A stretch of DNA of 64,000 nucleotides, taken from NCBI RefSeq assembly GCF_905220995.1, contig NZ_CAJNBJ010000001.1, positions 434,001 through 498,000 on the forward strand. The letters are read 5' to 3'. The first letter of the stretch is position 1. Every line of letters starts with the position of its first letter. The position numbers and the translations under genes were made by a program. The notes beneath the pieces were generated by a model. The model was not told the DNA's origin. It saw nothing but the letters and a program-made list of their open reading frames with translations, and searched no databases. The DNA comes from Nitrospira defluvii (GTDB lineage: Bacteria; Nitrospirota; Nitrospiria; Nitrospirales; Nitrospiraceae). This document shows positions 24,396-32,889 of the stretch, one piece after another.

Positions 24396-26216
24396 TTATT
24401 TAAGCGGCGGCACTTCGCGTCGTTTGGGCGCCGCATAATTCACCAGATAATCGAACAACCGTATCAAGCGGCTCTCCTGGCGCTTCTGGTCCACCCAATG
24501 GCCGATCAGACCAATCGTCCGGGAAAGAATAAAGAAGCCGTTTAAACTGTCGACCGGGAACCCGATATCGACCAACACGGCCGCCATGGTCCCGTCGACA
24601 TTCAGAATCAGATTGTCCTTCTTGACTGCTGTAACTTTCTCGACTTCCAACGCGAAGTCAAGGCAGGGGGTCTTAATGTTCAGGCTCTTTACGTACCCAA
24701 CCAGTTCCTTCACACGCTTGTCTGGGTTACGCAGGCTCTTCACGCGATGGCCGATGCCCGGAACCGGACCGTGATTTTTCTTCATATAGGCCAGGAATTC
24801 GTCCACCGCCATCTTATTGTCGACGGCGTACTTGAAGAATCGTCCAGCATCCGTAACGGCCCCGCCGAACCGAGGCCCGATCATGATCAGACCAGCAGCT
24901 ACCGCCTGGGACAAACCAATACCGGCACAGGCTGCAAGGATGGTCGCGTAGGCGCCACTCACGCAGGGACCGTGATCAGCAGAAAGCATCATAATGCGCT
25001 TGATAATTTCAGCTTCCTGCTTGGAGATAAGCCGCTTATCCCAGAGCAGACCGATCACGTGCGGGATTTCGTAGCCTTTGTTGATGAGCTCGGAGGCCGG
25101 GTATCCGTCGTAACAGGGCTCATCGCCCCGGTCGTCGCTGATCGTGGTGCGGATCAACGGGGCCACCATGACTTCATCGGCTTTCATTGCTTCTTCTATG
25201 GACTTTGGCAGCCTCGGCAGGGTTGCCGGCTCCACCACTGGTTTCACCTGACCGGACTTGAGCAACTCTTCGTACGTTTCCTTGATGACCGGGCCTAACG
25301 CCCCGAAGGTCGGCGGAACAATCGCGCCTGCCTTCTTGAGCGCATCCGATTTGGAGCGGGCCGATCCTTCGCCCTTCATGCCTTCCTTTGCCCCGGCATG
25401 ACCGAATTTCATCCCCTTCGGCAAGCTCTCCTGACAGAAGCCGGACACAACGCCAATTAGCTTGATCCGCCGCTTCTTCGCGCCATACCACTCGGCGGCA
25501 CGCTCCTCAAGATCGCCACCCATTTCCCCGACGATCACGACCGCCTTCGTCTGCGGATCGTTTTCGAACATCTCCAGATAGCTGACGTAATCGGTCCCAG
25601 GATAGGCGTCGCCACCGATGCCGATCGCCGTCGTGATACCGTCTGCGAACTGGGAGCAGATCCAGATGATCTCATTAGAAAGGCCGCCCGACTTCGTAAT
25701 GACGCCGAACGAACCTTCTCGATACAGCTTGGAAAGGACAAGGTTGTCGAATGCACCGCCGATAACTCCCAAACGGCAGGCACCGGCTGAAATGATGCCG
25801 ATGGAGGAAGGACCATTAAAGACTTTGCCGAGCTTTCGAGCATGGGCACCCAGCAACTTGGCATCTTTTTCTGGCACACCCTCGGTGATCATTGAGACCA
25901 CCTTGATGTGGGAATCATCCAAGGCTTCCATCCCGCCTTTCATAGCACGGTCGGCGCCGATGTAGACAAGACTGGTATTGATGCTAGGGTGATGCTTGGT
26001 CGCCTCCGCGATGCTCTTGTAGACAGGAATTGCGATCAATCCGCTGCCATAGGGGATTTCATTCGTTTTCCCAGCATCGGGGGGGTAGACGAAGGCTTCC
26101 ACGTTCAGAGGACGCTTGATCAGGTAGCAAAACTCCGCCATCCGTCGCGCCGCGTTGACACCTGCTTGACCACCCTGAATCACTACGCGGGTGTCCTTGT
26201 TTGCCAGAATACTCAT
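24396..26216 (-). CDS. aclA: ATP-citrate lyase, large (alpha) subunit
   Basis: Key rTCA enzyme subunit (606 residues) that with AclB cleaves citrate to acetyl-CoA and oxaloacetate using ATP. The N-terminal half resembles succinyl-CoA ligase alpha, with the phosphohistidine loop KFGHAGAKEG near residue 275. The C-terminal third resembles citrate synthase, with LSADHGPCVSGAYAT near 420, PGIGHRVKSL near 490, and a final catalytic-region aspartate in LDFALEVEK. The ATG at 26214-26216 follows GGGAG at good spacing and gives the usual start MSILANKDTRVVIQG. It lies 99 bp after aclB. Its presence is the clearest indicator of a reductive TCA cycle in this organism. Confidence 0.97.
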   Translation of the reverse strand: MSILANKDTRVVIQGGQAGVNAARRMAEFCYLIKRPLNVEAFVYPPDAGKTNEIPYGSGLIAIPVYKSIAEATKHHPSINTSLVYIGADRAMKGGMEALDDSHIKVVSMITEGVPEKDAKLLGAHARKLGKVFNGPSSIGIISAGACRLGVIGGAFDNLVLSKLYREGSFGVITKSGGLSNEIIWICSQFADGITTAIGIGGDAYPGTDYVSYLEMFENDPQTKAVVIVGEMGGDLEERAAEWYGAKKRRIKLIGVVSGFCQESLPKGMKFGHAGAKEGMKGEGSARSKSDALKKAGAIVPPTFGALGPVIKETYEELLKSGQVKPVVEPATLPRLPKSIEEAMKADEVMVAPLIRTTISDDRGDEPCYDGYPASELINKGYEIPHVIGLLWDKRLISKQEAEIIKRIMMLSADHGPCVSGAYATILAACAGIGLSQAVAAGLIMIGPRFGGAVTDAGRFFKYAVDNKMAVDEFLAYMKKNHGPVPGIGHRVKSLRNPDKRVKELVGYVKSLNIKTPCLDFALEVEKVTAVKKDNLILNVDGTMAAVLVDIGFPVDSLNGFFILSRTIGLIGHWVDQKRQESRLIRLFDYLVNYAAPKRREVPPLK

Positions 26217-26285
26217 CGGGGTCTCCCTCTTAAAAATCCGTGAAGGGTGACGGGTGACGAGAAGGAGCCAGCGCCCCTGCAGTCC

Positions 26286-26299
26286 TGTCACACGTGACA
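26286..26299. repeat. Palindrome between aclB and aclA
   Basis: TGTCACACGTGACA: perfect 6-bp arms around AC in the 99-bp aclB-aclA gap. It could be a protein-binding site or a small RNA hairpin. Function unknown. Confidence 0.4.
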
Positions 26300-26315
26300 C
26301 ATCACTCGGTACGCA

Positions 26316-27515
26316 TCATTTCGTTTGGAGCGCCTTGTCGACAATGTCGGTCAGCGGCGTATTCCGGTCGAAGACATTGATATCGAAGCCTTCTTCCTTC
26401 AGAGCCCGCATCGCGTCGAGACCTTCCTTTTCGCGCGGTCCGCCACGGCGGACCCAAATCTTCACGCCCTTCAACTTGCCATCCGCTTTCGCCTTGCGGA
26501 AGCCGTTGATGATGCCACCGAAGGTCTTCTTCACGTCGGTGAAATTCGCAATCGCGCCACCGACAATGATGTTCTTGATTCCGGGCAACGAGCAAACCTT
26601 CTCGGTCAATACCTCGACTGCCCAGTCAGGAGGATCCCCAGAATATTCCGCGTAATTGGCCAATTTGCCGCCTCGGGCTACCACCGCATCGGAGTAGTAC
26701 ACGCTGGCACCGCCGCCGGCAGGCAGCATTGCCGTGTCGCCCCCGGGGATTTCGATAAATTTGACTGAGCCCTTGATTTTACTGTCCACCGCCATGACTT
26801 CAACTTCATCCTTGGAATAGGCGCGTCCGAATTCCGCCGCGAAGGCGAAGTTCCAGTCCGGATGGCGGAACTTGGCGTCACCATCAAGCAGCGTCACGGC
26901 ATCCAGCGCGACTAACTCCCCATCACTTTCACGAGTAACGACCGGATTCACTTCAAGATACTGGGCATCCTCGCTGTCGAAGCAGGTGAACATCTTGCCG
27001 GCGAATTCCGCCATCTTCTTGGCCAAGGCCCCGGTGAATCCGGCCTCCTTAGCTAACTTCTCCAACCCCTCTGAAGTCGGCTGCTGGCCAACCTCTAGGC
27101 ATAACCGCTTGACGCGCTCCCAGTTTGATTCGACCTCGATGCCACCGCAGTTGGCGACGAGAATCTCGCTGCCTTCTCGGGTCGACTTCACCGCGCAGTA
27201 ATATTCTTCCTTGTGTGGAACCATCTCTGACACGATGACTTGCGACACCGTAATGCTTCCGACTTGCCGACCAATCATTTCCTTCGTCGCAGCTATGGCA
27301 CCCTGCAAATCTAAGCCGACCTTCACCAGGCCGAGCTTGAAACGCGAGCCCAATGCTTCATGCGCCTTAGCAACCAACTTGGATGCCTTCATCCAGTCAT
27401 TAGCCTGTCCAAGTTTGGTCAATTCATCAGCAGAGGTCACCACCACATAGTTCGGGACGTGGATCCCCCACTTCTTCATCAGCCCCATGCCTGGGCCTTC
27501 GAGCACTTTCGCCAT
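26316..27515 (-). CDS. aclB: ATP-citrate lyase, small (beta) subunit
   Basis: ATP-grasp subunit of 399 residues, homologous to succinyl-CoA ligase beta. It starts MAKVLEGPGMGLMKKWGIHVP and contains VNPVVTRESDGELVALDAVTLLD near residue 220 and AMLPAGGGASVYYSDAVVARGG near 262. It ends with a conserved region including VRRGGPREKEGLDAM. With AclA it forms the citrate-cleaving complex. It is the first gene of the minus-strand rTCA block, with an AT-rich promoter-like stretch about 140 bp upstream. Confidence 0.96.
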   Translation of the reverse strand: MAKVLEGPGMGLMKKWGIHVPNYVVVTSADELTKLGQANDWMKASKLVAKAHEALGSRFKLGLVKVGLDLQGAIAATKEMIGRQVGSITVSQVIVSEMVPHKEEYYCAVKSTREGSEILVANCGGIEVESNWERVKRLCLEVGQQPTSEGLEKLAKEAGFTGALAKKMAEFAGKMFTCFDSEDAQYLEVNPVVTRESDGELVALDAVTLLDGDAKFRHPDWNFAFAAEFGRAYSKDEVEVMAVDSKIKGSVKFIEIPGGDTAMLPAGGGASVYYSDAVVARGGKLANYAEYSGDPPDWAVEVLTEKVCSLPGIKNIIVGGAIANFTDVKKTFGGIINGFRKAKADGKLKGVKIWVRRGGPREKEGLDAMRALKEEGFDINVFDRNTPLTDIVDKALQTK

Positions 27516-27655
27516 GGTTGACGACTCCTTGTATGTGAACGGGCAAAGAAAAGGACGGACAGAGTACCGAATTCCGCCGATGAGCTCAATCCGCCAAAGG
27601 GCCTACACTTTGAGCTCAGAAGTCCTACCACAATCAGCACTGAAGATTCATCACC

Positions 27656-27684
27656 ATAAAATATTGATAATTTTATATTGTCCC
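27656..27684 (-). promoter_or_regulatory. Possible promoter of the aclB-aclA rTCA operon
   Basis: On the minus strand GGGACA (27679-27684) and TTTTAT (27656-27661) are 17 bases apart within an AT-rich patch unlike the surrounding GC-rich DNA. Each box matches four of six consensus bases. This is a weak but well-placed candidate. Confidence 0.35.
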
Positions 27685-27717
27685 TGAGTGGTGTTTAGCG
27701 GACCTGCCCCTCTGCTC

Positions 27718-28563
27718 CTATGCGCGGCGTCGAGACTTCAGCCGTTGGCAAACGGGGCAATAGAAGGAACTTCGCTCACCAATTGAGCGCTTAATGCTGG
27801 CCTCGCACCCATTCGGACAACGCTCACCAGCCTTCCCATAGACCAAATGTTTCTGTTTATAACGCCCCTCCGTCCCATCCGGCGCAAAGTAATCGCGCAC
27901 ACTTGAGCCACCCATCAGAATGGCTTCGCGTAGCACCTCTCCCATCATTTCATACAGGCGTGTTGCCGCCGTGCCTCCCACTCGGTCAGCCGGCTGATCG
28001 GGGTGAAGGCCAGCACGGAATAGAATCTCATTCGCATAGATATTTCCAATGCCCGCGATCAATTGTTGGTGCATCAACAGTGGCTTGAGCCTGCGTCGCG
28101 TGGATCCAAGCATCTGAACAAATTGCCCTCGAGTGATCGTAAGGGGATCATAACCAAAGCGACGCGATGTGTACCGATCTAACCCCGTTTGATCCAGAAA
28201 CGATAGGCGCCCGAATCGACGAGGGTTCCAGTAGCGAATTTCCGGCTCATCCGCCCCCTCAAGTTGCAAAATACAATGTGTATGCTGAGGATGTTTGGTA
28301 TGAGCCCCCTGGAACAAGAGTAGTCCGGTCATGCCTAATTCTGCGGCAAGGAATCTGGTTTGCGTCGCACCGGCAAATGCTAGGATCACACTTTTCCCAC
28401 GGCGTTCCACCCCTGCGATCTTCGTCCCACGGTACCACTCCAACGACGCGAGCCCCTCCCTCACAATATCTGGCCGCCCAATCCAACAATTTCGCACCGT
28501 CGATCCCATCACGCGAGCGCGCAGTTGACGAGCAGCGACTTCCGCTTCCGGCAATTCGGGCAT
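27718..28563 (-). CDS. mutM: Formamidopyrimidine-DNA glycosylase (Fpg/MutM)
   Basis: Base-excision repair enzyme removing oxidised purines such as 8-oxoguanine, with AP-lyase activity. The 281-residue protein starts with the catalytic PELPE (Pro2, Glu3), carries the conserved lysine in ERRGKSVIL near residue 57, the helix-two-turn-helix segment LMHQQLIAGIGNIYANEILF, and a C-terminal zinc finger with CPNGC and CPVC. It is transcribed with the rTCA genes' orientation but is 202 bp away, so probably independent. Confidence 0.96.
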   Translation of the reverse strand: MPELPEAEVAARQLRARVMGSTVRNCWIGRPDIVREGLASLEWYRGTKIAGVERRGKSVILAFAGATQTRFLAAELGMTGLLLFQGAHTKHPQHTHCILQLEGADEPEIRYWNPRRFGRLSFLDQTGLDRYTSRRFGYDPLTITRGQFVQMLGSTRRRLKPLLMHQQLIAGIGNIYANEILFRAGLHPDQPADRVGGTAATRLYEMMGEVLREAILMGGSSVRDYFAPDGTEGRYKQKHLVYGKAGERCPNGCEASIKRSIGERSSFYCPVCQRLKSRRRA

Positions 28564-28743
28564 AGTAATATTTTCCTGAAAAACCAGGTCTCAGAACGCT
28601 AATCGGCGAGAATTACGCCACGTGGCCGACACAAAATGCAACTCTGGCGCAGAGCCGACAACGACTTTGTGTAGCAAGAGCCGCAATAGAACGAATTTCA
28701 ATTGAAAAAGATAGAGACCAGCAAGACCGACGACTGTGGAGAA

Positions 28744-29181
28744 TTATACGATGGTAGGCGCTGGCGGGCCAAGTCGCTCACGACGACGGCACTTCACTAC
28801 GTCAATAACTTCTTCGAGTCGAGGTAACGGCATTCCACCAGGCCGCCTGGTCAACACAAGCTTGACCGCATCGGGATACGTCATCCCCTCGACGCAACAC
28901 AAGTAGGCAATCACCACGGAAACTGAACGTCCCATCCCAACCCGACAACAGACCATCAAGCGCTGCTTCGGCAGATTGACCTCGATCCAGTCTACAGCCT
29001 GAGTGAGCGCCGCAGCCCCAGGCTCCCCGAATTCCTTGAGAGGAATTTTGGCATACAGGACGCGATCGGGCACTGTTACATGTTGCTCCTCAGCTACCAT
29101 CAAGACAGCCCCCACCTGCGGAGGCGGATTTCTGGCATCATCGGCATTACCAACGAGCAGTCGCTTGTTAATCATGTGCAT
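28744..29181 (-). CDS. Dual-specificity/tyrosine phosphatase-like protein
   Basis: Small cytosolic protein (145 residues) with the cysteine phosphatase signature C-x5-R in VCCRVGMGRSVSVVIAYL near residue 83. The family general-acid loop would lie around residues 45-60 (IPLKEFGEPG). It resembles eukaryote-like dual-specificity phosphatases. An ATG two codons further in is an alternative start; neither has a clear ribosome site. Substrate unknown, and no kinase is adjacent. Confidence 0.75.
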   Translation of the reverse strand: MHMINKRLLVGNADDARNPPPQVGAVLMVAEEQHVTVPDRVLYAKIPLKEFGEPGAAALTQAVDWIEVNLPKQRLMVCCRVGMGRSVSVVIAYLCCVEGMTYPDAVKLVLTRRPGGMPLPRLEEVIDVVKCRRRERLGPPAPTIV

Positions 29182-29302
29182 GGTGTTGTTAGTATAGAAG
29201 GCACCGGCTGTGGGTCAAGGAATTCCAACGATTACCGGACGCATGGTTGAAGATGTTTCCCCAGGCTGCGTATACTCAACCCGTTCATCGGAGGGAGAAG
29301 TA

Positions 29303-29662
29303 ATGCCTCGCATTGCACTTGAAGACGTGGAACAACGGTTGTCGAGCGTACGCTGCGCCATTTGTAAAGCCAGCACCTTCGGTATTGATCGGCGAACCTT
29401 ACAGCCAGATGGAGAGTGCAGGGGGGTGTGCTTGAAGTGTCGGTACAATTTCCCTGTATATACGGATATGGAGTTTTATCTGCGAACTCAGCCAGACGTC
29501 CCCTATCGATTGAGAGAGATCTCTTGCTCAAACTGCCAACACCGTGGCGTGTCGCTTGACTTCCGCATTACCATGTCGGTCCGTGAGGCAGTTTACTTCG
29601 TGACCTGCACCGCCTGCCAGGCTCAGTTTGCCGAGCGATCATCCCTGGAGGCGTTTGAGTAG
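29303..29662 (+). CDS. Conserved cysteine-rich (zinc-ribbon-like) protein of unknown function
   Basis: 119-residue protein beginning at an ATG preceded by GGAGGGAG. Four CxxC pairs are visible (CAIC, CLKC, CSNC, CTAC), arranged as two zinc-ribbon-like units separated by about 35 residues. No signal peptide or membrane segment is seen. I do not recognise a named family. It is followed after 38 bp by a tiny open frame on the same strand. A nucleic-acid or protein-binding role is only a guess from the zinc-ribbon look. Confidence 0.7.
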   Translation: MPRIALEDVEQRLSSVRCAICKASTFGIDRRTLQPDGECRGVCLKCRYNFPVYTDMEFYLRTQPDVPYRLREISCSNCQHRGVSLDFRITMSVREAVYFVTCTACQAQFAERSSLEAFE

Positions 29663-29700
29663 CCTTTCTATCCTCATTTTAGTGTATAGTGTTGATTGAT

Positions 29701-29895
29701 ATGAATGACACGCCACATCCGAAACAGCCACAAGAACAAGCCTCCATGCCTGAAACGACACCAAAACCTCGCAAAGAAATCCCCCTCATTTCAGTTCCAA
29801 ACGATCGGGATATGATCGCGGCAGAGATGGCCGAGCTTTTTGATGAGGACCGAGTGTCGCATCAGCATGGCTCTTCTGAGCCAGAGTCGGATTAG
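29701..29895 (+). CDS. Small hypothetical protein
   Basis: 64 codons, strongly hydrophilic and Pro/Glu-rich (for example HPKQPQEQ, MIAAEMAELFDEDR). There is no ribosome site at the ATG, and an in-frame GTG 12 bases upstream is no better. The final codons overlap the converging Rsm22-like gene by four bases. It may be a real small gene following the zinc-ribbon protein, or chance. Confidence 0.4.
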   Translation: MNDTPHPKQPQEQASMPETTPKPRKEIPLISVPNDRDMIAAEMAELFDEDRVSHQHGSSEPESD

Positions 29896-31103
29896 TTCTG
29901 GGCTGGACGAATAATTTCCGCCGTGCCAGTCGGGAGAATTCGCCCGAGAGTGGAAATTTTTCCTTTTCGTTCTTTCCGAACAATGTCGCCGATTTTGACA
30001 ATCGCGCCTCGGTGGAACTGCTCAAACGCAGCATTTGACTGCGAACGATCCTTGTCCTGACGCCCAACTTCTGATCTTCCCACCGAATCACACAGCCAGA
30101 CCCTCTTTTCTCCCTTCATGACCCGCAATTCACTCACAACCCGATGGGAGGGCGCGTTCCTCGGGACCAGGGTTTTCCCATCTTTGCGGAAGACCACGTA
30201 GGAAAACTTAACAGTATCTTTGATAAATCCCACTGCCTCATCAAGCTGCGCGACCCAAGCCGGTCGTTCCCAGTTTCGCTCTTCGTGGCACCAGTCATCC
30301 TGGCGTACCAATGCCGGGCAGTTTTCGTCATGTAGGCACGGGCTATATACGGAACATTCATAATGACCGAGTAGCTGGTTCCGCAACTCATGAAGCCCCC
30401 GTGAAGTCGCCCTAAGAGCTGGTTCAATCAGCATCAAGCTGCCGTCCTCTTCCAAAGCGCTCAGGAGTTTTGCCACCAAGGCAACTCTTTTCTCCGCGGC
30501 ATCTAGGCTCTCACTATAGAGTTCAGAAAGTACATTCTGAACCACAATAAGGTGATAGCCAGGCGCTTGCGTGCCTGCCTGGAGAGGAATGGGAAACGTG
30601 CCTTCCAAGTTGCACTCTACAGTCTGCAACGGGAGGTTCCGACACTCCGGCACATCCGCGATGTAACTTTGCCAAAGCTCGGTGCATCCTCTCAGCGCCG
30701 CCCCCGATCGGTCCATCACCGTCATGCGGAGCGTGCCAGGGGGCGGGGCGGAAGTTGAACAGGCCCAGTCAACGAGGGCAAGGGCTCCGGTACCAGGTCC
30801 TCCGCCAACATCTAGGACTCGAAACTCCTTCCCTTTGTGTTCTGCTAGGAGCGGCTGCAGCTCAGCTAACAGGATCTGTACTTTGGCGAGGTTCACCGGC
30901 ACATAGTAAGCTAAATAAGCCTGCCGCAATTGGGCATCCTCTAAATAGCCTGTCCCGATCCCCGAACGGCCACGGGTGAACATTTCCGATAGCCGGATCA
31001 CGCCGCGCGAAATGTCTCTCAATGCCTCTGGCCGCAGCTCGGGCCCATCGAATTGTGTAAGCGTCGCCAAGACTTTTGATATCCTTGAAGATAACTCGTA
31101 CAT
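29892..31103 (-). CDS. Rsm22/METTL17-like methyltransferase with cysteine cluster
   Basis: 403-residue SAM-dependent methyltransferase-like protein. The Rossmann core carries the SAM motif VLDVGGGPGTGALAL near residue 94, and the fold continues through LIVVQNVLSEL. A later segment, CSVYSPCLHDENCP followed by DDWCHEE (about residues 252-280), matches the cysteine pattern of the Rsm22 family, whose mitochondrial members (METTL17) bind a 4Fe-4S cluster and assist small-ribosomal-subunit assembly. By analogy it may act on the 16S rRNA or small subunit. Start ATG at 31101-31103. A divergent small gene lies 71 bp away. Confidence 0.8.
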   Translation of the reverse strand: MYELSSRISKVLATLTQFDGPELRPEALRDISRGVIRLSEMFTRGRSGIGTGYLEDAQLRQAYLAYYVPVNLAKVQILLAELQPLLAEHKGKEFRVLDVGGGPGTGALALVDWACSTSAPPPGTLRMTVMDRSGAALRGCTELWQSYIADVPECRNLPLQTVECNLEGTFPIPLQAGTQAPGYHLIVVQNVLSELYSESLDAAEKRVALVAKLLSALEEDGSLMLIEPALRATSRGLHELRNQLLGHYECSVYSPCLHDENCPALVRQDDWCHEERNWERPAWVAQLDEAVGFIKDTVKFSYVVFRKDGKTLVPRNAPSHRVVSELRVMKGEKRVWLCDSVGRSEVGRQDKDRSQSNAAFEQFHRGAIVKIGDIVRKERKGKISTLGRILPTGTAEIIRPAQN

Positions 31104-31174
31104 TACACTCTAGCCCTCTGGTTGACCCTAAAATCTCAGCTGCAGTATCCTGACCCAGGAGAGGAGTACTTCAC

Positions 31175-31423
31175 ATGACAGATCATATTTTGCAAGCTTA
31201 TCGCGAAGTCGAAATGGCCATGGAGCGATATACCTTGCTTCTCGATGAACATGTTGCCGCCCTTCAAACCTCCAAGCCAGTCGACTTGGAGCGCCTAGAA
31301 AGAATGACCCACGGAGCGAGGGCCATGCGTGATAGCAGCCTCATCTATCTCTCGTATGCAAAATACATCGCCTGCGGAATGCCGGAAAGCCCCGACCTGG
31401 TGGAGGACGACCTCCAAGGTTGA
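31175..31423 (+). CDS. Small helical hypothetical protein
   Basis: 82-residue protein with a good ribosome site (AGGAGAGGAG) before the ATG. It is predicted to be mostly alpha-helical (EVEMAMERYTLLLDEH and LERLERMTHGARAMRD). No signal peptide, cysteine motif or known domain is seen. A strong hairpin terminator follows. The clear start and terminator argue for a real, separately transcribed gene of unknown role. Confidence 0.65.
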   Translation: MTDHILQAYREVEMAMERYTLLLDEHVAALQTSKPVDLERLERMTHGARAMRDSSLIYLSYAKYIACGMPESPDLVEDDLQG

Positions 31424-31448
31424 GTTTGCCCATCGCCCCAAATGCAGA

Positions 31449-31478
31449 AGGCCCGTTCGGTGGTACCGAACGGGCCCT
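31449..31478. terminator. Bidirectional terminator
   Basis: GGCCCGTTCGGT and ACCGAACGGGCC form a perfect 12-bp stem with a GGT loop. It is shared between the converging small helical gene and the end of the oxidoreductase operon. It is followed by CTCTTCGCTT on the plus side, so the T tract is weak. Confidence 0.8.
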
Positions 31479-31505
31479 CTTCGCTTGATAAAACACTGCC
31501 CCCGT

Positions 31506-32852
31506 TTAGATGCTGCGCATAAAGTGTCCCATAGCCTCATGGTCTGCGGTTGATGCACCCATGACCTGTGAGATCGCTACGTTCGTCGACTTCTTACCCG
31601 TCAAACCGGACTCGACTTCATCAACAATCAACTCCACAGGCATGGACTGCCCACCATAAACCCGCGGTCCACCAATAATCTTGGCATTGGAGAATCCGTA
31701 GATGGCAGTGGCCACTTCCTTAGCTAACCATCCAACGTAGTTGAACTCAGGCACGACGATCAATTTGGCCTTGCCACAAAGCTGGCGAAGTTCCTGGGTC
31801 GGGAATGGACGCAGCGAGCGTACCTTAATCAGACCAACCTTGATTCCCTTTTCGGCGCACAGCCTGACCGCTTCACGAGATTGCGCCGCTGCGCTCCCTG
31901 AAGCGACGATGATGGCTTCCGCTCCATCCACGTTTTCAGCAGTCAGCAAGCCACCTAAGTACTGGTTGATGTACTTTCTCGAACGCTCGACAGCTGCCCA
32001 CACCTCCTGCTGCCACACTGCGTGGATATTGTAGGCCATAAAATTCGATTTCTGAACCGGGGCATCGCGAGAGAGGCGAGCCGGAGGATTCTCTGCATCA
32101 AGAACAGGAACGGCGCCCCGCCAAGGCTCACGCGGTGGAAGCTTCAGGCTTCGATCCTGCATCCGTACGTATCCTCGTGCATGGGTTACGAAGAAGCCAT
32201 CGCAGCACACTCCGACCGGCAAGGTTACGTCGTTCTTCTCACTGATCGTGAACCCGGCCAGCGTAAAATCAAACATATCCTGCTGGTTCTCAGCGTGGAA
32301 CACGATCATACCGCAATTCAGCAGGTAGGAGACTTCAATATTGTCCGGTTGAATGGCCAACGGGGCATTCACCACTCGACAGGTAAACATGGCCACTACT
32401 GGGAGTCGGTGCCCTGGCCAGGAAGCAATCCCTTCCAGGCCTCTCAGGGTTCCTGGACCGGCGGTCGCTGTATAACAGCGAACGCCAGCTCGCGAGCCCC
32501 CCGCAATCGCCGCCATGACCCCGACTTCTTCCTCACCACGGTAGTATTCCTTCACATACCCTTCCCCATACAGCACACCAACCAACTGCATGGTCTCGCT
32601 TTGTGGGGTAATCGGGTATGCAATCGCAAGGTCTACGTTAGATCGACGAATAGCCTCCTTAGCTGCTTCACTCCCAGTGATGAATTCCTTAGTCCTGGGA
32701 GCTTCCAAGAACAGATATTCGGGGGTCACGACCTTCTGCTGCTTCGCCGCTGCATGTGGATCCTGCTTCACTTGTGCCTTAGGGGCCGACACACTCGTGG
32801 CAGGATCAGCCTGGGTACCGGTCTTTTGCTTTGGGTCCAATGCTTCGCTCAT
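31506..32852 (-). CDS. forA: 2-oxoacid:ferredoxin oxidoreductase, alpha subunit
   Basis: Thiamine-diphosphate enzyme subunit (448 residues) of a pyruvate- or 2-oxoglutarate-ferredoxin oxidoreductase, which carboxylates acyl-CoA in the rTCA cycle. It has an Ala/Pro/Lys-rich N-terminal tail (about 50 residues), then the typical alpha domain with ITGSEAAKEAIRR, IAYPITPQSETMQ near residue 78, YYRGEEEVGVMAAIAGGSRAG near 103 and TATAGPGTLRGLEG near 130, and a C-terminal transketolase-like domain with VRSLRPFPTQEL. It is the last gene of a five-gene operon. Which 2-oxoacid is used cannot be read from sequence. Confidence 0.9.
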   Translation of the reverse strand: MSEALDPKQKTGTQADPATSVSAPKAQVKQDPHAAAKQQKVVTPEYLFLEAPRTKEFITGSEAAKEAIRRSNVDLAIAYPITPQSETMQLVGVLYGEGYVKEYYRGEEEVGVMAAIAGGSRAGVRCYTATAGPGTLRGLEGIASWPGHRLPVVAMFTCRVVNAPLAIQPDNIEVSYLLNCGMIVFHAENQQDMFDFTLAGFTISEKNDVTLPVGVCCDGFFVTHARGYVRMQDRSLKLPPREPWRGAVPVLDAENPPARLSRDAPVQKSNFMAYNIHAVWQQEVWAAVERSRKYINQYLGGLLTAENVDGAEAIIVASGSAAAQSREAVRLCAEKGIKVGLIKVRSLRPFPTQELRQLCGKAKLIVVPEFNYVGWLAKEVATAIYGFSNAKIIGGPRVYGGQSMPVELIVDEVESGLTGKKSTNVAISQVMGASTADHEAMGHFMRSI

Positions 32853-32889
32853 GGTTGCACCTCTTGCCTGTATCGCCGTAGCCTAAAAC

